Shown piece by piece: positions 33,411 through 41,163 of a DNA stretch of 46,211 nt. The stretch lies in the NCBI GenBank assembly GCA_913041495.1, contig CAJWHT010000020.1:1-46211 (forward strand), written 5' to 3'. The DNA is from an uncultured Desulfobacteraceae bacterium. Lineage in GTDB: Bacteria > Desulfobacterota > Desulfobacteria > Desulfobacterales > Desulfobacteraceae. Numbering within the stretch: position 1 is the first letter of the stretch; each line of letters opens with the position of its first letter. The notes under the pieces are model-generated. The model did not search any database. It saw nothing but the letters and a program-made list of their open reading frames with translations, and was not told the origin of the DNA. A program made the translations under genes and the position numbers.

Positions 33411-33818
33411 TTAATCGGGGAACTTCAGCGGGGCAGCCCCTTTTTTGCTGCGTACCCAGTTCAAGGAGGACTGCACCGCCTTTTTGCGGACAAGAAAAAT
33501 CACCCCCGCAGTTTTGCCGGGAAAATCCAGCAGGAGCAGTCCCACCAGCATGGTCAGCAGGCCCTGCCCCGGTATGAAAAGCATGATGATCCCCATCACA
33601 AGAAGGCATACGCCGGTAAGATTCTTCAATATCCGGATCACCGGGTGGCGTCCGGCGCCGGAGTTGCCCTTTTCATCTATGGCTAAATCACGAAAATAAG
33701 ATACGGGTATCCTGGCCACCATCCAGGGTACGGCTGCCAGACTAAAGAGAAAAAAGGCCAGGGAAATCCCGGAAATCCACATCAGCATCGTCTGGTATGT
33801 CAGAATCATTTCTACCAT
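33411..33818 (-). CDS. PGPGW-family transmembrane protein
   Basis: This 135-residue protein has an N-terminal pair of hydrophobic segments (about 7-35) and a second pair (about 68-98). The latter contains GVCLLVMGIIMLFIPGQGLL, the variant of the PGPGW turn that names this family, followed by LVGLLLLDFPGK. Function is unknown in the family. The C-terminus is basic and cytoplasmic. No ribosome site stands out. Confidence 0.7.
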   Translation of the reverse strand: MVEMILTYQTMLMWISGISLAFFLFSLAAVPWMVARIPVSYFRDLAIDEKGNSGAGRHPVIRILKNLTGVCLLVMGIIMLFIPGQGLLTMLVGLLLLDFPGKTAGVIFLVRKKAVQSSLNWVRSKKGAAPLKFPD

Positions 33819-34093
33819 GGAATCATGCTATACCATGGCCGGGCTGCCGGATGAAATGAAAAATAATGCGGCCCGAATTCCGTCCTGCCGTATTGACAAT
33901 TTGCTGATTTTCCTTTAAAAACGTTGCGGTTAAAAATTGTTTAACCATTGCATAAGCAGTGCTTGACAAAGCAGGACATGGAAACACGGGGTTGTTCTTT
34001 GACAATTCGTGAAATCTGGTCAGCCCACAAGGCAGATAGAGCCATGTCCGCTTGACGGGCCTTACACATGAACAGCAAGACTTTGGAGGTTGA

Positions 34094-35446
34094 ATGACTT
34101 CGGTTTCACAACGGGACAGCTTTACAGGCAAATACGGCTTTATTGCCGCAGCGGCAGGCTCTGCCATCGGCCTTGGAAATATATGGAAATTCCCCTATAT
34201 CACGGGTGTGTACGGGGGGTCCGCGTTTATTATTGTTTATCTTATCTGTATCCTGCTCATCGGCTTGCCTGTGATGCTTTCAGAAATCACGGTGGGCAGA
34301 CGGGCCCAGAAAGGGGGATTCGGCGCTTACAAAAACCTGGCCCCGGGAACCCCCTGGTTTTTCTCCGGCTACATGGGCATCGCCGCCGCCTTTTTGATCC
34401 TTTCCTTTTACGGTGTGGTGGCCGGTTGGACCATGGAATACGTGGTAAAGGCACTGACCGGTGCCTTCAGCGGCAAAACGCCGGATGAAATCGGCGCCAT
34501 GTTCGGCGGGTTTATCGGGCAGACAGCTAAACCCATTTTCTGGCAGATCGGCTTCATGTCCCTGACCTGCTTTATTGTTATCGCGGGCATTAAAAACGGG
34601 ATTGAACGCTACTCCAAGATACTCATGCCCGTGCTCCTGGTAATCCTATTTTTCCTCTGCGCAAGATCCGTCACTCTGGACGGCGCAGCCAAGGGATTTG
34701 AGTTTCTCTTCAAACCGGATTTCTCAAAACTGTCCAGCGAAGCGGTACTTGCCGCCCTGGGCCACGCCTTTTTCTCACTGAGCCTGGGCATGGGCACCCT
34801 GGTCACCTATGGGTCCTATGTAAAGAAGAATGAGAGCCTGGGCCCCCTGGCTGTGCACATTACCACCGCAGATACCATCATCGCCCTTCTGGCCGGCATT
34901 GCGATTTTTCCGGCGGTGTTTGCTTTCGGTATCGAACCGGCCGCAGGTCCGGGCCTGGTGTTCGTCACCCTGCCCAACGTTTTCCAGCAGATGCCCTTTG
35001 GCAGCTTTTTCTGCGTCCTGTTTTTCTTTCTTTTGGCCATTGCGGCACTGACCTCATCCATATCCATCCTTGAGGTTGTGGTTACCCACCTGGTGGAAGA
35101 CTTCAGGGTGTCCAGAAAAACAGCCACCATTGTGACCACCCTGGTGATCACGCTGTTCGGCATCCCCTGCTCCCTGTCCTTTGGCGTAATGTCCGAGTTC
35201 AAGTTCCTGGGGGCAAATTTCTTTGACAATGTGGACCACATCGCATCCAATTTCCTGCTGCCCCTGGGCGGTCTTTGCATCTCCCTTTTTGTGGGCTGGA
35301 AGATGGCCAGAAAAGATGTGGAAGATGAGCTGTCCAACGGCGGCACCCTGGGCACAGGGTATCTGACGATTTTCCTCTTTCTTGCGAAAATTGTTGCCCC
35401 CATTGCCATTACAGCGGTGTTCCTCCACGGGCTGAATATTATCTGA
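34094..35446 (+). CDS. Neurotransmitter:sodium symporter (SNF/NSS) family transporter
   Basis: This 450-residue protein has about 11 membrane segments. The first carries the NSS sodium and substrate-binding signature (FIAAAAGSAIGLGNIWKFPY). Helix 6 has HAFFSLSLGMGTLVTYGSY, and LTSSISILEVVV lies in helix 8. Bacterial members such as LeuT, TnaT and MhsT take up amino acids with sodium. The start has CTTTGGAGGTTG. It stands alone, followed by a strong terminator, so the substrate cannot be guessed from neighbours. Confidence 0.92.
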   Translation: MTSVSQRDSFTGKYGFIAAAAGSAIGLGNIWKFPYITGVYGGSAFIIVYLICILLIGLPVMLSEITVGRRAQKGGFGAYKNLAPGTPWFFSGYMGIAAAFLILSFYGVVAGWTMEYVVKALTGAFSGKTPDEIGAMFGGFIGQTAKPIFWQIGFMSLTCFIVIAGIKNGIERYSKILMPVLLVILFFLCARSVTLDGAAKGFEFLFKPDFSKLSSEAVLAALGHAFFSLSLGMGTLVTYGSYVKKNESLGPLAVHITTADTIIALLAGIAIFPAVFAFGIEPAAGPGLVFVTLPNVFQQMPFGSFFCVLFFFLLAIAALTSSISILEVVVTHLVEDFRVSRKTATIVTTLVITLFGIPCSLSFGVMSEFKFLGANFFDNVDHIASNFLLPLGGLCISLFVGWKMARKDVEDELSNGGTLGTGYLTIFLFLAKIVAPIAITAVFLHGLNII

Positions 35447-35473
35447 TTCTTGTCAGCTTAAGAACAGTGAAAC

Positions 35474-35512
35474 AAAAAGGCTGATGGATGTCATTCCATC
35501 AGCCTTTTTTGT
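35474..35512 (+). terminator. Rho-independent terminator after the NSS transporter
   Basis: AAAAAGGCTGATGGA (35474-35488) pairs perfectly with TCCATCAGCCTTTTTT (35495-35510) across a six-base loop, ending in a T run. It could work on both strands and serve the gene at 35600 as well. Confidence 0.9.
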
Positions 35513-35599
35513 CAGACAAGCAAACGTCGTTTAAATCTTCAGCATAGATCAACGGCCCTTTTTTCAGCGCAACCTAATTTTAAAACTGCTCACCTGCAA

Positions 35600-35899
35600 T
35601 CAAATTTTGAGAACCATAAAGACATACTCGCCGTTGTTGATGTTTATGGTAAGGTTTGCCCCCCTGCCCTCTGCATACCTTATCCAGAAGGGTTTTCCCT
35701 CGACGCCGCACTCGTAGTTCGGGTGGGATTCTCCTGTTTTCCCGTTCTTCCAGGATAGGATCATGGGGTGGTCACAGCGTTCAAAAGCCTTATCCTTGGC
35801 CGCCTGCTTAGCAGAAACGAAATCCAGATCAGCCCCGGGGATATCCATATTGATATATTCATTGTTCTGGTTATCGGTCACATGACGAATCTGTGCCAT
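35600..35899 (-). CDS. Small conserved protein, AF1514-like
   Basis: This 99-residue protein contains ERCDHPMILSWKNGKTGESH, YECGVEGKPFWIRYAEGRGA and NLTININNGEYVFMV. The pattern (HPMxLxWxxGKTGE, AExRGxNLTI) recalls the AF1514/DUF5619 family, but I am only moderately sure. There is no signal or membrane segment. An AGAGGG site precedes the ATG. It is monocistronic. Confidence 0.6.
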   Translation of the reverse strand: MAQIRHVTDNQNNEYINMDIPGADLDFVSAKQAAKDKAFERCDHPMILSWKNGKTGESHPNYECGVEGKPFWIRYAEGRGANLTININNGEYVFMVLKI

Positions 35900-36042
35900 A
35901 ATACCCTCTCTTTTTTAGGATTTCTCTATTTCGAAAGCCGGGCCGGAGTCTTCACCACCGGCCGATGACCTGAATATAAGACCGGATTTTCAATTGACAA
36001 CGCCCCGGACTTCGCTATAGATACCGGAACCAGGGAAAGCAC

Positions 36043-36744
36043 ATGGGCAAATCAAAGAAAAAAACATTCGGGGGGTGGCTGATCAGGACAGTGCTAAAAT
36101 GCATTTTAGCACTGGTATTTTTGACCTGCCTTCAGGTTCTGACATTTAAATTCGTAAATCCTCCCGGTACCGTAAACATGGTATATGAATGGACCATGGG
36201 ACGTTTTTTTGAGGCCCCCTATGTCCCTTCGGCCTACCACTGGAATGATATGGACGACATCTCACCACATCTTAGGCGGGCTGTTCTGGCATCCGAGGAC
36301 CAACGTTTTTTAACCCACCACGGGTTTGATTTCACCGAGATCAGGAATGTGATTGATGACATGATGGAGAACAAAGGCTTCAGGGGGGCGTCCACCATCA
36401 GCATGCAGGCGGCAAGATCCTTGTATCTGCCTGCCAGCAGAACGGTATACCGTAAAGCGGCGGAAGCCTGGTACACGATTCTGATCGAACTTTTCTGGGA
36501 TAAAAAAAGAATTCTTGAGATTTACCTGAATACCGTTGACTGGGGTACCGGCATTGTGGGGGCCCAGGCCGGTGCACGAGCCTATTTTTCCAGGGATGCT
36601 GCAACACTTACCGCCCCCCAGGCCGCTCTAATGGCGGCGGTACTTCCCAGTCCCCACAAGTGGTCTGCAAAAAAACCGGGACCCTACGTAAAGAAACGTC
36701 AGAAACGGATCCTCGCCCAGATGAAAGCCATGCCTGTGCTTTAA
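36043..36744 (+). CDS. mtgA: Monofunctional biosynthetic peptidoglycan transglycosylase
   Basis: This 233-residue protein is a single GT51 domain behind one N-terminal membrane anchor (about 12-32). The catalytic glutamate lies in AVLASEDQRFLTHHGFD (about residue 86). GASTISMQAARSLYL and the second acidic motif region ILEIYLNTVDWGTGIVGAQAGA follow. It polymerises lipid II into glycan strands at the periplasmic face. A transpeptidase domain is absent, so it is MtgA and not a class A PBP. The end is convergent with the peptidyl-prolyl isomerase gene, only seven bases apart. A 26-bp perfect palindrome lies in its anchor-coding part. Confidence 0.9.
   Translation: MGKSKKKTFGGWLIRTVLKCILALVFLTCLQVLTFKFVNPPGTVNMVYEWTMGRFFEAPYVPSAYHWNDMDDISPHLRRAVLASEDQRFLTHHGFDFTEIRNVIDDMMENKGFRGASTISMQAARSLYLPASRTVYRKAAEAWYTILIELFWDKKRILEIYLNTVDWGTGIVGAQAGARAYFSRDAATLTAPQAALMAAVLPSPHKWSAKKPGPYVKKRQKRILAQMKAMPVL
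36089..36114 (+). repeat. Perfect 26-bp palindrome inside mtgA
   Basis: The 26 bases from 36089 to 36114 are exactly self-complementary; the left half is CAGTGCTAAAATG. It covers the codons for the middle of the membrane anchor. The half-site AGTGCTAA...TTAGCACT uses the same 8-base words as the HrcA operator CIRCE, but pointing inward rather than outward. Confidence 0.7.
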
Positions 36745-36751
36745 AAAGAGC

Positions 36752-37855
36752 CTACTTGAAATTCACCAGTTCCACATCAAAAATCAGGGTGGCCTTAGGC
36801 GGAATAACACCGGGATACCCTTTTTCCCCATAGGCCAGATAATACGGAATGAGAAGTTTCCGCTGTTCCCCTTTTTTCATTCCGGCAATCCCCAGGTCCC
36901 AGCCGGGAATGACTTCCCCTGCCCCCAGGGTGAACCGGATGGGACGTCCGCGGTCTCTTGATGAGTCAAATTTTGTGCCGTCAGTCAACATCCCGGTGTA
37001 ATGCACACTGACCTTTGCCCCCTTGGTCACGGCGGGACCGCTTCCCTTTTGCTGGAGCACAAACATCACCCCGGAATCGGTTGCAACGGCTTTGGGGTGT
37101 TTTTTACGCATTTCCCGTTCAAAACTGAGCTTCGCGACCTTGAGTCGCTCTTGTTCTCCCTTTGCACGCTTGTTTAGAATCCTGTCAAACCCTTCCTGAT
37201 CCAGAGGAAAGGCCTTTGCTTCATCCCCCACCGCTATGATGTTCAGCTGTTTGATTTGATCCCCTTTGCGAATGGCATCCACGACCTTCTGCCCTTTGAC
37301 CACACGGCCGAACACCGTATGCTTGAAATCCAGCCAGGGCGTCGCTTTATGGGTGATAAAAAACTGGCTGCCATTGGTCCCGGGCCCGGAATTGGCCATG
37401 GAAAGAATGCCGGGCGCATCGTGACGAAGTTCGGGATGAAACTCATCCGGGAACTTGTAACCGGGTCCTCCGGTACCGTTTCCCCGGGGATCTCCCCCCT
37501 GGATCATAAAATCAGGAATAACCCGGTGGAAGGTCAGCCCGTCATAAAACTTTTGCCCCTGCCTGACATCCGTATCCATCGTTCCTTTGGCCAGTGCAGC
37601 AAAGTTGGTCACCGTCAAAGGAGTACGTTTGTAAAAGAGTTCAAGCAGAATGGTTCCCCGACCGGTTTCCATTTCAGCATAAAGCCCTTCTTTGAGATCC
37701 AGATGGTCTTTTTCAGCCGCGATACTTGCCGGTGGTGCGACTAAAAGACAAACCAGACAGGCCCACCCCATGAGGGTTTTTAAAATATAAGGGAACATTT
37801 CTGCAACGATGGCATTGATCCTGCCGCTCCGACGGGCACTATTTTTTTGTGTCAT
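36752..37855 (-). CDS. Peptidyl-prolyl isomerase: cyclophilin-FKBP fusion, secreted
   Basis: This 367-residue protein has a hydrophobic export segment (about 23-47) after a basic stretch. A cyclophilin domain (about 55-205) follows, with [48 protein letters not shown] and [15 protein letters not shown] charged linker (about 215-255) leads to a C-terminal FKBP domain (about 258-367: [62 protein letters not shown]). Both active sites look intact, including the cyclophilin FHRVIPDF arginine and the FKBP Tyr/Asp/Trp. It is likely a periplasmic or lipid-anchored chaperone for secreted proteins. The start has a TAGGA site. Confidence 0.9.
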   Translation of the reverse strand: MTQKNSARRSGRINAIVAEMFPYILKTLMGWACLVCLLVAPPASIAAEKDHLDLKEGLYAEMETGRGTILLELFYKRTPLTVTNFAALAKGTMDTDVRQGQKFYDGLTFHRVIPDFMIQGGDPRGNGTGGPGYKFPDEFHPELRHDAPGILSMANSGPGTNGSQFFITHKATPWLDFKHTVFGRVVKGQKVVDAIRKGDQIKQLNIIAVGDEAKAFPLDQEGFDRILNKRAKGEQERLKVAKLSFEREMRKKHPKAVATDSGVMFVLQQKGSGPAVTKGAKVSVHYTGMLTDGTKFDSSRDRGRPIRFTLGAGEVIPGWDLGIAGMKKGEQRKLLIPYYLAYGEKGYPGVIPPKATLIFDVELVNFK

Positions 37856-38378
37856 TGTATTTCCTAAGACTTAGACATAAAACGGGAACAGGCCAAGAGC
37901 CTTTGGGATTCACCCAAAAGGCTGATATTAAAGCCAATCCCCCCACTTGCCCTGCAATCCAATCCCGAGCAATTTCACCGGCGTGTTTATATCAATTTGG
38001 AAAGATGTTGTCCATGTTAAATGTAGAGAAGTCACTCTTGAAAGTTTGAGATAACGGCCATGGGCCGCCCATGATTGTCATTGGCCGTGCCCACAACAAA
38101 ACATGAAAGGATATAATAGTTTGCTTGGTTCTTTCATTTGAATAATAGCATAGATTTCTACAACCTTTATAACTGGATTTCCCCCCAAAGTGCCGTGTTG
38201 TTGATTATACTTTGAACCTTAATAGTTCAAAAGTTGGTGCCCAATATTACCTTAAGGCTTTTCCTTATATGGGAACTTGCACACAGGCATTATGTGAATA
38301 CCCTTCGTTCTTTACGTTAGGACAAAGACAATCATGCAATCACGAACACTCCAGGGGTAACAATGCATTTTTTTTGGG
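37856..38378 (+). other. 523-base stretch without a gene
   Basis: The stretch holds the first copy of the 87-bp structured repeat (38051-38137). Beyond that I see only AT-rich DNA and no convincing open frame, RNA gene or promoter. Frames on the plus strand at 38212-38571 overlap dodecin antisense and look spurious. Confidence 0.5.
38051..38137 (+). repeat. 87-bp structured repeat, copy 1
   Basis: It aligns without gaps to 39051-39137 at 73 of 87 positions, exactly 1000 bp away. It contains nested inverted repeats (ACGGCCA/TGGCCGT and CATGGGC/GCCCATG) and a second hairpin closed by ATGAAAG/CTTTCAT at the right end. Confidence 0.8.
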
Positions 38379-38585
38379 TTACTCTAACTTAAACGAAACT
38401 TTCAATTTCGTACGATATCCGACAATTCTATTATCTTCTAAACGCATATCCATCTTGACCACCTCAGCTACTCGCATATCACGAACAGAACTATCGACAG
38501 TTCCAACGGCGGCTTTGGCAGCATCTTCCCATGATTTTTCAGAGAACCCTACTACCTCAATTATTTTGTAGACGCTATTATCCAT
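38379..38585 (-). CDS. Dodecin, flavin-binding
   Basis: At 68 residues this is the standard dodecin length. VYKIIEVVGFSEKSWEDAAKAAVGT and the end VVKMDMRLEDNRIVGYRTKLKVSFKLE follow the family pattern: VYK-IE-VG-S-SWEDA near the start and IEDG-V--Y-V-LKV-F-LE at the end. Bacterial dodecins form hollow dodecamers that store flavin. The aromatic residue that usually stacks on the flavin (WFEV in many bacteria) is replaced here by RVAEV, so binding may differ. The ribosome site AAGGAG before the ATG is strong. It lies between the two 87-bp repeats. Confidence 0.85.
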   Translation of the reverse strand: MDNSVYKIIEVVGFSEKSWEDAAKAAVGTVDSSVRDMRVAEVVKMDMRLEDNRIVGYRTKLKVSFKLE

Positions 38586-38824
38586 GACAATCTCCTTTCA
38601 GGGATATAAGTTATTGAAATGAGAGTGTTACATTTTTAGACGTCTAAGACCTATTACCTTTCGCCATATAATACTGATATAATTAGATTTTGTATACTTG
38701 TTTTAATGTTTATTTTTTGATAGGGTTGTTAGGATATCGGGTGTTCGTCGGTCTCATTTCTGTATTTTCGTAGCGAACTTGTTTGTTTGAAACTTAGTTT
38801 ACCAATTTAAATAGGAAGCAATTC

Positions 38825-39043
38825 ATGCCTCAAATATGCCAAAATTGCCATGAAAAATTTTTAAATCTTTATGATGGGATCTGCCACCAGTGTTGGAGTA
38901 AGAAAAAAAGTTATTCTGAAGATCAAAATGAAAAATTCACAGAATACATTTGCCCCAGTTGTGATAAATTATTATTCAAAGGAAAAGTATCAAAATTGAC
39001 CATGACATGCCCACGCTGCAATAAGTTTGTAAAACTTCCTTAA
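38825..39043 (+). CDS. Small zinc-ribbon protein with Com-like C-terminus
   Basis: This 72-residue protein has two zinc-binding units: CQNCHEKF with CHQCW (residues about 5-23), and CPSCDKLLFKG with LTMTCPRCNKFV (about 43-69). The second unit follows the Com protein of phage Mu, which activates translation of the mom DNA-modification gene (C-NC-KLLF-...-I-CPRC). No mom-like gene is in the window. A GGAAGCAATTC segment precedes the ATG. Base composition is AT-rich compared with the chromosome core, suggesting a mobile origin. Confidence 0.65.
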   Translation: MPQICQNCHEKFLNLYDGICHQCWSKKKSYSEDQNEKFTEYICPSCDKLLFKGKVSKLTMTCPRCNKFVKLP

Positions 39044-39050
39044 GTACCAA

Positions 39051-39137
39051 ATATCGGCCATGGGCCGCCCATGAACGTCATGCGCCGCGCCCACAACAAA
39101 CCATGAAAGAATTCAACGAGTTGCTTGGTTCTTTCAT
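39051..39137 (+). repeat. 87-bp structured repeat, copy 2
   Basis: It begins eight bases after the stop of the zinc-ribbon gene. The right-end hairpin is one step longer than in copy 1 (ATGAAAGAA/TTCTTTCAT). CATGGGC/GCCCATG and the CCCACAACAAA segment are unchanged, while changes cluster in the presumed loops. Confidence 0.8.
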
Positions 39138-39261
39138 ATAAATATCGATCCCAGAGCCCAGTTTCCCTTAGTTCAAGATGTGCCATCATGATTTCCGATT
39201 AATCACGTTACGGAGCGACACGCCATACAACTGATATGTCTTTGGAAAATAAGCTTGCAAT

Positions 39262-39430
39262 AGAACAGATTCAAAGGGGGGTGCACCCGCCATGTGTCAG
39301 ATGCATTCAAAAGGTATATGCTGCCGGATAAAAATGAGGCTGTTCAGTGCGCTTTGGACGTCCAAAAAATACAGCCTAAAAGTGATCCACCACTGATCCA
39401 CCTCCCACAAACAAAAAAAGCAGCTAAATA
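39262..39430 (+). pseudogene. Remnant of a tyrosine-recombinase gene (C-terminal end)
   Basis: This segment matches the last 150 or so bases of the intact integrase gene (44629-44791). EQIQRG, then after a one-base insertion VSDAFKRYMLPDKNEA and QKIQPKS are readable, ending KKAAK and stop. The frameshift and missing 5' part show that it is dead. It even keeps the terminator hairpin (AGCAGCTA/TAGCTGCT) and runs into a tRNA-His 3' fragment, so it is the trace of an earlier element at the same site. Confidence 0.85.
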
Positions 39431-39450
39431 GCTGCTTTCATTGATATTTT

Positions 39451-39478
39451 GTGGGGTGAGTGACGGGATTTGAACCCG
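39451..39478 (+). other. Attachment site attL (tRNA-His 3' fragment)
   Basis: These 28 bases are identical to 44811-44838, the 3' end of tRNA-His including CCA and the T arm. The rest of the tRNA is missing here, so this is the duplicated crossover region at the far end of the integrated element. Confidence 0.85.
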
Positions 39479-39558
39479 ACTCCCCACAACATTCCTTCTT
39501 TAATTTCAACCCGTTAAAAAACAGATGATCAACACACGGTCAACCTAAGGAGTCATGA

Positions 39559-39798
39559 ATGGGAAAAGGTAAACGATTAAAGATGGAGCGTAAAATTAAA
39601 GCAGGAGCATTTAAAAAAACGTCTGAAAGCATTATTAATGGCCCGGAATTGGAACCATTGACGGATAAACTGATTTCCGAGCTACACAAAACACAGGGAA
39701 TCCCATTGAAGGATTTAAAGGATCTTCAGAACAGTGGGGCCAAGTTTATCAGGTCAACGAATTCATTCTGGTTTCCACCTGAAATCGAATTGTCTTGA
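39559..39798 (+). CDS. Hypothetical small basic protein of the integrated element
   Basis: This 79-residue protein has a basic N-terminus (GKGKRLKMERKIKAGAFKK) and a helical middle (LTDKLISELHKTQGIPLKDLKDL). GGAG stands six bases before the start. I do not recognise it. As the first gene inside attL it could be a small DNA-binding or packaging-related protein, but nothing proves this. Confidence 0.55.
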   Translation: MGKGKRLKMERKIKAGAFKKTSESIINGPELEPLTDKLISELHKTQGIPLKDLKDLQNSGAKFIRSTNSFWFPPEIELS

Positions 39799-39882
39799 AT
39801 CTTCTTTAGGAAAGTGAATGTGCAGGGGCTTCGCAGGCCCCCGCACATAGTTTACCCCACCTTAATGCAGTAAGGAGGAATA

Positions 39883-40185
39883 ATGAAAAAATATATCAAA
39901 GATGGTGAAAAAACGCTTGAAGTAAAGCCCGGATGGATTGAACATTGTTTCGGAAGTCCCGGTTTTGAAGTCAATTGCTCTGTGCATCCAACTCTTAAGG
40001 GCAGCACTATCAATCCATTGAAAGACGAACTACACATAGCCCCAGACGGTGATTATATGTGCCGTGACTGTTATCTTAAGTTTAAATCAGGAGATACCGA
40101 GGGGCTGAGACTTGATCATTTAAAAGAACTGGACCCGGTCATGTGTCCACATTGTCGTGAGGAAATTGAATTCTTGCCGATTTAA
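39883..40185 (+). CDS. Hypothetical zinc-binding protein of the integrated element
   Basis: This 100-residue protein has two cysteine pairs, MCRDCYLKF (about residues 59-67) and MCPHCREEIEF (about 87-97), plus His and Cys in HCFGSPGFEVNCSVH near the N-terminus. They look able to hold one or two zinc ions. There is no signal peptide. AAGGAGGAATA gives a strong ribosome site. A 12-bp hairpin about 90 bases downstream may end the transcript. Function unknown. Confidence 0.6.
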   Translation: MKKYIKDGEKTLEVKPGWIEHCFGSPGFEVNCSVHPTLKGSTINPLKDELHIAPDGDYMCRDCYLKFKSGDTEGLRLDHLKELDPVMCPHCREEIEFLPI

Positions 40186-40208
40186 CGTGTACATTCTGTG
40201 AATGGATC

Positions 40209-40444
40209 GGTTACCATTCAAACTTTTTTAAATGAGTTTGCTATTCTTAATAATGGATTCAAACTTCAAAGGAAGGGCAAAGGAGAAATGATTCTATTAT
40301 CCTTTGCCCTTTCTCATTTCATCAAATCTGGTACCATTTTATACTTCTCAGACAGTCGGATCTGGCCGGCGCCGGTCAGCAAAGTTGAAAAAATGGTACC
40401 ATTATATGGGATTGCAGGGTTGGCCAGCCTGCAAAATGGTATCA
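40209..40444 (+). repeat. Four ATGGTACCAT-like palindromic sites
   Basis: GGTTACCATT (40209-40218), GGTACCATT (40330-40338), the perfect 12-bp palindrome AATGGTACCATT (40392-40403) and AATGGTATCA (40435-40444) recur within 240 bases. A further perfect palindrome CCGGCGCCGG lies between them near 40367. They could be binding sites of an element-encoded protein. Confidence 0.45.
40273..40311 (+). terminator. 12-bp perfect stem-loop, probable terminator
   Basis: AAGGGCAAAGGA (40273-40284) pairs with TCCTTTGCCCTT (40300-40311) across 15 bases, followed by TCTCATTTC. It stands between the plus-strand zinc protein gene and the minus-strand ASCH gene, so it may end either message. Confidence 0.55.
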
Positions 40445-40849
40445 ATCTTCGAACAACAGCATTTGCTTTTCCTTTTTCACCACTTCGGTATTGAAACTGA
40501 AATCAAAGATACTCAATTGCCCCCTGAGCGGATGGAATTCTATTTTTTGAGGAGATTGGAAAACAAAACCGTATTTCCCCTGAAACCATTTTGATCGGTG
40601 ACTTTTGACACAATCTATCATCTGAACCTTGCCTATAAGGCCTCCCCTGAGCTGGTCTGATTTTTCAATCAGGGTTCTATACTCCGGGTACTTCATCGTC
40701 AGCACATTTGCCCCCTGGATATCGAAACCTTTGCTTGCATGGATGTAGAGAAGCCCTCTATAATAAGTGAACCAATTCCGGTTTTCGATATCCTTGATTC
40801 CTTCAACGATGAGGGATGCCCAGGGCTGTTTTATACTGATCGCCTTCAT
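40442..40849 (-). CDS. ASCH-domain protein
   Basis: This 135-residue protein has the ASCH hallmark at its N-terminus: SIKQPWASLIVEGIKDIENR, then YRGLLYIHASK (about residues 30-40) and GGLIGKVQMIDCV. The domain is a beta barrel related to PUA, and members bind or process RNA or modified nucleosides. A hydrophilic tail of about 40 residues follows. The ribosome site AAAGGAGATATC is strong, and a TATAAT-like box lies about 60 bases upstream on the minus strand. As the only gene of its strand in the element it looks like cargo with its own promoter. Confidence 0.82.
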   Translation of the reverse strand: MKAISIKQPWASLIVEGIKDIENRNWFTYYRGLLYIHASKGFDIQGANVLTMKYPEYRTLIEKSDQLRGGLIGKVQMIDCVKSHRSKWFQGKYGFVFQSPQKIEFHPLRGQLSIFDFSFNTEVVKKEKQMLLFED

Positions 40850-40871
40850 GATATCTCCTTTACCTGTTTGT

Positions 40872-40935
40872 CCAGGTTTTTTAAACCTGGCCCCCGGAGG
40901 GATTATTAATTATAAAACATTTTTCCTCCTGGGGG
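40872..40935 (+). repeat. Two adjacent hairpins upstream of the ASCH gene
   Basis: CCAGGTTT/AAACCTGG (40872-40879, 40883-40890) is followed at once by CCCCCGGAGG/CCTCCTGGGGG (40891-40900, 40925-40935). The first lies in the ASCH leader and could affect its translation. Confidence 0.55.
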
Positions 40936-40962
40936 CGCGTCTGTCACAGGGCAAAAACGGAA

Positions 40963-41101
40963 GGACGTCAATAAAAAATTCGGAGGCTCCGAAAATCTTT
41001 TTCCATAAGACTTTTGCTTGAATAACGATGTTTTAATTTTATCTTGAATTTAAAAATGTTGAGAAAAAGATTTTTGGAAACCGTAGTTTTTATTGACTTC
41101 C
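40963..41101 (+). repeat. Long imperfect inverted repeat, 40-base arms
   Basis: The arm 40963-41003 is the reverse complement of 41063-41101 apart from a few mismatches. Shared blocks are GTCAATAAAAA and TCYRAAAATCTTTTTC. The 59-base spacer is AT-rich. No convincing gene covers it. As single-stranded DNA or RNA it would fold into one large hairpin. Confidence 0.8.
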
Positions 41102-41163
41102 TGTAGTGTTGCCCTATACGCGATCGCACCCCAGGAGAACAAATCCCTTTTCAGTCTGTTTAT

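Noticed and set aside
38051-39137. Integron attC sites
   Set aside because: The 87-bp repeats are structured and evenly placed, but I could not find the paired RYYYAAC and GTRRRRY core sites or an integron integrase nearby.
38051-39137. CRISPR array
   Set aside because: Only two copies, 1000 bp apart, with genes between them and no cas genes in the window.
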